9,909 nt of DNA, taken from NCBI GenBank assembly GCA_003218785.1, contig QHOM01000064.1:1-9909 (forward strand). Reading direction: 5' to 3'. A program made the translations under genes and the position numbers. The notes under the pieces are model-generated. The model searched no databases. It was not told the origin of the DNA and was given only the letters and a program-made list of their open reading frames with translations. Below are positions 4,915-9,909 of the stretch, piece after piece (positions within the stretch are counted from its first letter, which is position 1; each line of letters starts with the position of its first letter). This stretch comes from Verrucomicrobiota bacterium. GTDB taxonomy: Bacteria; Verrucomicrobiota; Verrucomicrobiia; Chthoniobacterales; UBA10450.

Positions 4915-6567
4915 GTGACATCCACAACCCACGTCCCTCTTGCGGAAAGCGATCCCGTGCATCCGCACGGAGCACGTTCCATAGGTAAAGCGCCCGCCGA
5001 TCAAATCCTCAAGGTGACGCTGCTTTTGCAGCCACGTTCCGAGCGCAAGAACTTCATTCACGAAAAACATGAAGCTTTGCTGAAAGGCAAATATGCGCGG
5101 CTAACTCGGGAAGAGTTAGAAAAGGAGTATGGAGCCGACCCGCGAGCTTTGGAAGAAGTGGAGTCTTTTGCCGAGGCGCATCACCTCGCAATGATTAGCC
5201 CCGAACCGGGCCAGAGGACGGTGGTGCTGGAAGGAACCAGCGCCAATTTGAGTGCCGCTTTTGGCGTGCAGCGGATAAAGCTAACCTCTCGGATAGGCAC
5301 CTACTACGGCCATCATGGACCGGTGCAAGTCCCCGAAAACCTCGCTGGCCTCGTCGATGCCGTCCTCGGACTCAATGAGATTCCGATAGTGCGACGGCCT
5401 CCACCTATTCCAAGCCGGATCCGACATGCACTAAAGTCCTCTAAGCGTGTGTCCTACAATCCTGTTCAACTCTCTCAGTTGTATAACTTCCCAAAAGAAT
5501 TCGATGGTCAAGGACAGTGCATTGCACTGATCGAGCTTGGCGGCGGATACAAACAGAAAGATTTAGCTTCGTATTTTGAAACGCTGAAACTCCCTGTTCC
5601 GGAAATCTCTGTGGTTTCCGTGGACGGGGCCGTCAATGATCCCAAGCATGGCTCCAAGGATTTTAACCTTGAGGTCCAGGGAGATATCGAGCTGGCCGCT
5701 GGATTTGCTCCGGGTGCGAAGCTTGTGATTTATTTCGCTCCGATGACTGAACGGGGTTTCTATGACGCGACGACGAAGGCCGTTCACGATCGACAGCATG
5801 CGCCTTCCGTCATTTCAATCAGCTTTGGAGAAGTCGAGCACTACTGGCCGAAACGAACCATGCAGCTGCTCAATGATGTTCTCCAGGAAGCGACCCTGCT
5901 CGGCATAACCGTGTGCTGTGCAGCAGGCGATCTCGGGTCCTCCGGTGGTGTGCCTGGTGGCAAGCCTCATGTCTTTTTCCCAGCCTCAAGCCCGTACGCT
6001 CTGGCCTGCGGTGGAACCCAGCTGAAAACGGCTGGCGAAAGAATCGAAAAGGAAACCGTGTGGGACGAGAGCTCGAAGTGCGCGACCGGCGGCGGCGTTA
6101 GCAGGTTTTTCCCGATACCCACGTGGCAGAAAACCGTCGGCGTGCCTCCGTCTCCGAACCGAGCGCTACCGCGCGGGAGGGGTCTCCCGGATGTGGCCGC
6201 GAATGCGAATGACTATTCCCTATTCGTAAATGAGAAACATGTCGTGCAAGGAGGCACCAGCGCGATGGCACCGCTGTGGGCAGGTTTGATCGCGCGAATC
6301 AATCATATGTTGGGTCACTCCGTCGGATTCCTGAACCCATTTCTCTATGGCGAACAACGGCATCTCTTGAGGGCGGGGGCACTCCGCGAAATCACGCAGG
6401 GTAACAACGGCGCGTATAAGGCGCACGCAGGTTGGAATTGCTGCACCGGGCTGGGCACTCCTCACGGCAGTAACCTCGCTTCAGCCTTGAAAGACGCAAG
6501 CGAAAGAGGTGAAGTCGGTGGCATTGAGGGAATCAGAAAGGTGACGCCCAGGAGAGGCGCGGCATAG
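4915..6567 (+). CDS. S53 family (sedolisin/kumamolisin-like) serine-carboxyl peptidase
   Basis: Acid-active endopeptidase of the sedolisin family, made as a proenzyme that removes its own N-terminal domain. The protein is 550 aa from GTG 4915. An activation prodomain spans about 28-160 (VTLLLQPRSERKNF; LEGTSANLSAAFGVQ; VPENLAGLVDAVLGL). The catalytic domain starts near YNPVQLSQLYNFP (about 180) and contains IALIELGGGY. The catalytic set is visible: E253 and D257 in LEVQGDIELA, oxyanion D339 in AAGDLGSSGG, and nucleophile S449 in GGTSAMAPL. The C-terminal calcium-site region is EITQGNN...AGWNCCTGLGTP, where two Asp ligands remembered from kumamolisin appear as E and N. There is no classical Sec signal peptide, as is also true of kumamolisin, so the export route is unclear. 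The gene looks monocistronic, flanked by the palindrome and promoter upstream and a convergent methyltransferase gene 31 bases downstream. Family assignment is very secure. Confidence 0.95.
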   Translation: MTSTTHVPLAESDPVHPHGARSIGKAPADQILKVTLLLQPRSERKNFIHEKHEALLKGKYARLTREELEKEYGADPRALEEVESFAEAHHLAMISPEPGQRTVVLEGTSANLSAAFGVQRIKLTSRIGTYYGHHGPVQVPENLAGLVDAVLGLNEIPIVRRPPPIPSRIRHALKSSKRVSYNPVQLSQLYNFPKEFDGQGQCIALIELGGGYKQKDLASYFETLKLPVPEISVVSVDGAVNDPKHGSKDFNLEVQGDIELAAGFAPGAKLVIYFAPMTERGFYDATTKAVHDRQHAPSVISISFGEVEHYWPKRTMQLLNDVLQEATLLGITVCCAAGDLGSSGGVPGGKPHVFFPASSPYALACGGTQLKTAGERIEKETVWDESSKCATGGGVSRFFPIPTWQKTVGVPPSPNRALPRGRGLPDVAANANDYSLFVNEKHVVQGGTSAMAPLWAGLIARINHMLGHSVGFLNPFLYGEQRHLLRAGALREITQGNNGAYKAHAGWNCCTGLGTPHGSNLASALKDASERGEVGGIEGIRKVTPRRGAA

Positions 6568-6598
6568 AATTTCCAAAAAACCGAACAGAAGCGTTTCT

Positions 6599-7513
6599 TC
6601 AGGTTCTCTTGCGCGCCACTACCAGAAAGTGAACGCTGTGCCCGAGAAGCGTCGGCTCGCTTTCGATGGCCCTCAGCAGCGTGAGCAGACGCTCCCGGAG
6701 AACCCGCTTCGCCCAGAGTTTCTCGAAATTTGGCGCAAGCCAGCCCGGCCCCTCCACAGCGTAAAGCGCCTCTAGCTTGAATCCCACCGATTGGATTTCA
6801 TTTTTCAACTCTTCCGGGTGATGGAGAAATGCCGTCGTGAAGTATTGGCCGTGGCGGGTCGCATTCCTATGTTGCCCATCCCGCAAGTTGCGCCGCATGA
6901 TCTCGAAGAACTCTTTGTCTTTAATGCCATTGCGAAAAAGTCCGAGCAGACTCGGATAAAATCTCGACATGGCCGATGCAAAAAGCAATCCACCCCGCTC
7001 GAGGGTCCGCGATGCCTCAGACAGGCATTGTTGCCGATGCCGCCGATCGACCAAATGATAAAGGGGACCCATGAGGAGAAGTGCATCCGCGGATCGGTCC
7101 TCAAATTCCAGATGACGAGCCTCGCCGCGGGAAGCGCTGGCAAGCGGAGAACGGGGCTGAGCTTGCGAAGCTCTTTGTGCCTGCTCAAGGTGCAGAGGAA
7201 TAGGATCAACTAGATGAACAATGTGCCCCCGTCGGGCCAACCAACACGCGTATGCCCCCGGGCCTCCACCAATATCTAGCACGACGGCACGATTCTTCGT
7301 GAGATGGCGGGAAATGAGTTCCTTCATCCGATAATATTCAAGCTGGTTGGTTGAAACCAGCAGCCGATATTGCTCAAAGCCGCGTTCGTAATGCTTCCGA
7401 ATCTCAGCTCGCAGTTTTGGAATTCCGGGAATATTTCTTCTCCTTTCTCCAAGCGCGTCAAATGTAACCGGTTGCGTTTTGGACTTCAACCTGCCAGAGA
7501 CAGCGATGACCAT
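6599..7513 (-). CDS. Class I SAM-dependent methyltransferase
   Basis: Rossmann-fold methyltransferase of the Methyltransf_11/25 type, 304 aa. SAM-binding motif I is VVLDIGGGPGAYACWLA (77-93), the acidic residue ending beta-2 is D103 in LVDPIPLH, a motif II/III region is ARHLEFEDRSADALLLMGPLYHL (132-154), and motif IV-like LERGGLLFAS is at 171-180. A conserved-looking C-terminal half follows (DGQHRNATRHGQYFTTAFLHHPEEL; VEGPGWLAPNFEKLW). I remember very similar proteins in many bacteria with no assigned substrate, so none is given. The ATG at 7513 has only AAGG directly beside it; residues 1-37 are poorly typical and the true start may be further in, but no better start with a ribosome site is visible. 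The gene converges on the peptidase gene, and no clear intrinsic terminator is seen between them. Confidence 0.9.
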   Translation of the reverse strand: MVIAVSGRLKSKTQPVTFDALGERRRNIPGIPKLRAEIRKHYERGFEQYRLLVSTNQLEYYRMKELISRHLTKNRAVVLDIGGGPGAYACWLARRGHIVHLVDPIPLHLEQAQRASQAQPRSPLASASRGEARHLEFEDRSADALLLMGPLYHLVDRRHRQQCLSEASRTLERGGLLFASAMSRFYPSLLGLFRNGIKDKEFFEIMRRNLRDGQHRNATRHGQYFTTAFLHHPEELKNEIQSVGFKLEALYAVEGPGWLAPNFEKLWAKRVLRERLLTLLRAIESEPTLLGHSVHFLVVARKRT

Positions 7514-7650
7514 CCTTGCTGTCCTGAGGTTCGTGAGATAGCGGTCACAGCCAATTGCAAAATTGAGAGCTCAACAGTTAAAAAGGGCGGGCTTTTGGCA
7601 GTTTGAATTTCCACAGCCTGACATAAATATTGCCAAGCGCAATCTTTTTT

Positions 7651-7664
7651 GACAGATAACTGTC
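7651..7664. promoter_or_regulatory. Inverted repeat GACAG-ATAA-CTGTC
   Basis: Perfect 5-bp arms flank a 4-base spacer. It lies between the start of the methyltransferase gene (minus) and the small gene at 7762 (plus), with its centre 38 bp upstream of the second dyad at 7688-7703. It could be a regulator site; there is no direct evidence of which gene it serves. Confidence 0.35.
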
Positions 7665-7687
7665 TGGGAAATATGGCCTTTCCGCAA

Positions 7688-7703
7688 TGTCCAATATCGG
7701 ACA
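7688..7703. promoter_or_regulatory. Inverted repeat TGTCC-N6-GGACA at the small-gene promoter
   Basis: Perfect 5-bp arms around AATATC. Its centre is about 42 bases upstream of the predicted start point of the 7762 gene, a typical position for an activator touching the -35 region. An alternative reading is a weak intrinsic terminator for plus-strand transcription, because the stem is followed by G and six T residues; no plus-strand gene lies just upstream to need one. Confidence 0.4.
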
Positions 7704-7722
7704 GTTTTTTGCTTAACATTCA

Positions 7723-7731
7723 TGCTATAAC
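7723..7731 (+). promoter_or_regulatory. Extended -10 promoter of the 56-aa gene
   Basis: TG-C-TATAAC matches the extended -10 form TGNTATAAT at all but the last base. The expected -35 position (about 7703-7708) is poor, which is usual for extended -10 or activator-dependent promoters. The start point would be near 7738, shortly before the ribosome site at 7752. Confidence 0.45.
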
Positions 7732-7761
7732 ATTCTGCAAATCTCGCTTTGGGAGGCATCT

Positions 7762-7932
7762 ATGATCCAAGATGCCCGGAAAGACTGGCGCAAGCTCTGC
7801 CGAGAAGCCGTTGCCGAAAGGGACCCGGCTAAGCTGATAGCGATTGTCGACGAGCTAAACCGAGAATTAGACGAAGAACAAAAGAAGAAGGCAGCGGTGT
7901 TCCTACAGAAGGTAGACCAGAAAACGGCGTAA
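7762..7932 (+). CDS. Small acidobacterial-type conserved protein, DWRKLC...DPAKL (56 aa)
   Basis: ATG 7762 is preceded by GGAGG (7752-7756) at a five-base spacing, and the frame runs 56 codons to TAA. The protein begins MIQDARKDWRKLCREAVAER, continues DPAKLIAIVDELNRELDEEQ and ends in a Lys/Gln-rich helix. The pattern DWRxLCxxAxxExDPxKLxxxVxELNRxLxE is one I remember from many short hypothetical proteins of Acidobacteriota, often with a strong ribosome site; their function is unknown to me. It is predicted to be all helical, cytoplasmic and charged, with one cysteine (C13). It appears to be transcribed alone from its own extended -10 promoter. The family resemblance is from memory only. Confidence 0.8.
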   Translation: MIQDARKDWRKLCREAVAERDPAKLIAIVDELNRELDEEQKKKAAVFLQKVDQKTA

Positions 7933-8056
7933 ATTTGCCGCTCCTCTCTCCTCCCCGCACATCTTTGGCCTGTCCCTCGCTTTGGCAAACCGCACCGTCT
8001 TGTCACGTTTCGTACGTCCTGTTCCTCAGGCGTAGCATTTCTGTGGGCATTCTTGC

Positions 8057-8076
8057 CAATCCGTGCCCATCCGTGG
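8057..8076 (+). repeat. Two-copy 10-bp tandem repeat
   Basis: CAATCCGTGC (8057-8066) is followed by CCATCCGTGG (8067-8076), matching at eight of ten positions. It resembles the short (C)CATCCGTG-type tandem stretches that I recall between genes of environmental bacteria. The 7933-8123 gap otherwise shows no gene and no clear terminator. Confidence 0.35.
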
Positions 8077-8123
8077 CTTGTCTTTCCTACCTTCTGCGGC
8101 GAGTCCCCTTCCCAGCTTGGCCG

Positions 8124-9881
8124 TCACGGCTTGAAGTCAAACGGTCCCGTGGCGTCGATCGGGTTGAATATCGTGTCGCCGGTTGACGATGACGTCGACT
8201 GGGTCACACTCAGGCCGGTGATCGAGAACAGCGTGGCTTTGGGGTTGCCGCCCACGTCCGCAACCGGAACAGTGAGCGTGATGGTGCCAGGACTGGACAA
8301 CGTGAAGCTGCCCTGGATGCTGTGCGCGGGCGGGTAGGTCAGGAATTTTCCGTGTGTGGTGTTGATGGACGACGTCTCGCCGTCGAAGAAGCTGGGCGTC
8401 TGGCCAGCGTCCGACTCCATGCCTGCGAAATAGGTATGGCCTGCTCCGTTGGAATCTGGCACTTCCCAGCGCACCAACCAGGCGGCATCTGTCCCGCCAA
8501 GCGTGGGCAGAACCAGGAGACTGGTCAAGTCCTGGACGGTGATCGTAAAACGGTAGTGCTGTGAGTCGGGTTTGCTGACCGAGGCCGATTTGATGACTAG
8601 GTTCCCTGATGCCGGAGTGGTCATGCCGTTGGCGGAGTAGAAGGCGTCCGGCGACCCCGACGCGGACCCGCTGGCAGGCGTGGGCCCGGTCACCTGCCCG
8701 ACGCTGGCGTACAGGCTTGGGCCGGCAACCTGGCGGTTGAAGGCAATCAGCGCAGATGAGGTACCGCCGTTAAAGTTTTGGTTGACTGCGTCTGCCCAGA
8801 CTACATTGGCCTCGCCCCGCAGACCGACCGTGACGCTCAAAAAGTCGAGCAGACCTCGGTCGCCACCAGTGGTACACCCAATCCCCATGGTGCAGATTGC
8901 ACCGAAATGGTTCGAGACCTCGGAGACCTGAGTGGTCGTGAAGCTGGGTGCGGCGTTGGGTGCACCCTTGACGATCGCGTTCAGGCTTTGGGCCATCATC
9001 ACTGACCAGCGGGCCTGGATGGCGCTGGAACCGCAGGGCTGGTTCGGGCAGGACCCAAGCGTGGGCGTCCCGTACCATACAATGTCGACGCGACCCGCAT
9101 CACCGGCCGCGATCCACGGAAAGAGATTGGTCTGCAGGCTGGGCGTGGCAGCGGTCACCCGGACGGGCGAGCCCCAGTGGGCGCCGTGGTCGGTGGAGAC
9201 GGCCATGTATATCTGACTGGAACCGCTGATGTTCCCCGTCGAGTCGACCGTTGCCTGTGACCAAGTGACATAAAGATTGCCGGCTCGGTCGATGGCGATC
9301 GGGCTGAAATCCTGCCCGACCGTGACCGTGCTATTGCCAGTGGCGTCAAGCGGGGCGCGATAGACGACTGTGGTCGTGCATGTGGAGGGCTGCATCTGGC
9401 AGAGCGTCTGGCCGTTAAGCAGCTGGGTGGCGGTCGCGCTCTGGAACCCGTTCGGGAAGCGCACTACCACGACGGCGTTGTCGTTACTATTGACGTCGGC
9501 CCCGCCATTAATGTTTCCAGCGGCATCGACCAGCCCGGTGTGGGCGATGTAGACGCCGCCTTGGGAGTCGGTCACGATACCCGAGACGATCCCGTCCGGC
9601 TCAATCTGCTGGGCCGGAAGTGGGCTAAAGGTCACTCCATCCTGGGAGCGTGTGATCTCGACAATGTTGGCTCCCACCTCTCCTAGACTCTGATCGCAAG
9701 CCCCGACGCACTGGCCAATTTGATCGACCGTCTGGTAGAGGGCGCCACCCGCTTGCGGGTCGCCGAAAGTCGCGATCCAAGGCCGATCCACCGCAACCGC
9801 ATTGGCGGCATTGCAGGTTTCGCATTTTTTCTCCTTCGTAGTTCGCAAGGCGAGTGCGCTTGAGAGTAGTCGTCTATTCAT
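8124..9881 (-). CDS. Asp-box (BNR/sialidase-like propeller) extracellular-type protein
   Basis: A 585-aa protein with beta-propeller character. A canonical Asp-box S-T-D-H-G-A-H-W is at 229-236, and other blade-like strands include VDRPWIATFG (31-40), PIAIDRAGNLYVTWSQA and TNLFPWIAAGDAGRVDIVWYG. VDRPWIA followed by blades is typical of exo-alpha-sialidase-like BNR proteins, though the catalytic Arg triad and Tyr of true sialidases cannot be confirmed. Residues about 420-585 form a separate beta-rich domain (NLVIKSASVS...FTITVQDL...AAWLVRWEVP). All ten cysteines fall into five near pairs (20/23, 58/62, 161/168, 278/283, 330/336), suggesting disulfides outside the cytoplasm. Yet the N-terminus MNRRLLSSALALRTTKEKKC is too short in hydrophobic residues to be a good signal peptide. 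The frame stays open upstream to the window edge (base 9909), so the gene may begin outside the window or be N-terminally damaged. Confidence 0.8.
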   Translation of the reverse strand: MNRRLLSSALALRTTKEKKCETCNAANAVAVDRPWIATFGDPQAGGALYQTVDQIGQCVGACDQSLGEVGANIVEITRSQDGVTFSPLPAQQIEPDGIVSGIVTDSQGGVYIAHTGLVDAAGNINGGADVNSNDNAVVVVRFPNGFQSATATQLLNGQTLCQMQPSTCTTTVVYRAPLDATGNSTVTVGQDFSPIAIDRAGNLYVTWSQATVDSTGNISGSSQIYMAVSTDHGAHWGSPVRVTAATPSLQTNLFPWIAAGDAGRVDIVWYGTPTLGSCPNQPCGSSAIQARWSVMMAQSLNAIVKGAPNAAPSFTTTQVSEVSNHFGAICTMGIGCTTGGDRGLLDFLSVTVGLRGEANVVWADAVNQNFNGGTSSALIAFNRQVAGPSLYASVGQVTGPTPASGSASGSPDAFYSANGMTTPASGNLVIKSASVSKPDSQHYRFTITVQDLTSLLVLPTLGGTDAAWLVRWEVPDSNGAGHTYFAGMESDAGQTPSFFDGETSSINTTHGKFLTYPPAHSIQGSFTLSSPGTITLTVPVADVGGNPKATLFSITGLSVTQSTSSSTGDTIFNPIDATGPFDFKP

Positions 9882-9909
9882 GAAAGCCGGCCTCTTGCTG
9901 TTTTTCGAG

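Noticed and set aside
6568..6598. Bidirectional terminator between the peptidase and the methyltransferase
   Set aside because: No stem of useful strength in the 31-base gap.
6805..7213. Open frames of 134-140 codons on both strands within the methyltransferase gene
   Set aside because: The 304-aa methyltransferase frame contains all the family motifs; the others are out-of-frame shadows.
9625..9825. Minus-strand frame starting MRNLQCRQCGCGG with AAGGAG upstream
   Set aside because: Despite the good ribosome-like site and a zinc-ribbon-like start, the remainder is Arg-rich antisense-frame sequence inside the Asp-box gene and lacks a second cysteine pair.
1..9909. CRISPR array, tRNA, rRNA or insertion sequence
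   Set aside because: No regularly spaced repeats, cloverleaf-like sequence, rRNA motifs, transposase frames or terminal repeats were seen by eye on either strand.

Overview
The window looks like a chromosomal segment from an Acidobacteriota-type soil bacterium, probably a draft or metagenome assembly. The reasons are the long serine/threonine kinase-TPR protein that opens like acidobacterial kinases (MIGTTLGHYRVLEKIG), a small DWRKLC...DPAKL protein of a type I remember as common in that phylum, a kumamolisin-like S53 peptidase, a secreted-type BNR/Asp-box protein, and moderately GC-rich codon use. This assignment is an inference; there is no rRNA or marker gene in the window.

Layout: 3-338 (+) is the C-terminal end of a DUF262/DUF1524 (GmrSD-like) protein that runs in from the left edge. 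516-3338 (+) is one continuous reading frame for a membrane-anchored Ser/Thr kinase with a TPR tail, cut by a single in-frame TAG at 2841-2843 into a 775-aa kinase and a 163-aa TPR remainder. On the minus strand, 4354-3293 encodes a SagB-type (nitroreductase-fold, FMN) dehydrogenase whose frame is broken twice, by two compensating one-base shifts; its 3' end overlaps the kinase frame tail to tail. Upstream of it on the same strand is an unlisted 55-codon ORF (4617-4450) with an excellent Shine-Dalgarno sequence. Next come a perfect 35-nt palindrome (4805-4839), a plausible sigma-70 promoter and an intact S53 peptidase (4915-6567, +). Converging on it is an intact class I SAM methyltransferase (7513-6599, -). 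A 56-aa small protein (7762-7932, +) has a strong Shine-Dalgarno sequence and an extended -10 promoter with a dyad at about -42. The right end is a large Asp-box (BNR) extracellular-type protein (9881-8124, -) with ten cysteines in five close pairs and a suspicious N-terminus.

The genes do not form a single obvious pathway. The most system-like part is 4354-4846: a SagB-type oxidoreductase, a short Lys-rich ORF just upstream and in the same direction, and a divergent peptidase next to a strong palindrome. That recalls a RiPP-like (modified peptide) arrangement, but no cyclodehydratase, transporter or convincing core peptide is visible and the SagB frame is damaged, so this stays a hypothesis. 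Two separate genes carry disruptions (one nonsense codon, two indels in GC-rich or short homopolymer tracts), so either local gene decay or sequencing error must be resolved before biology is read into them.
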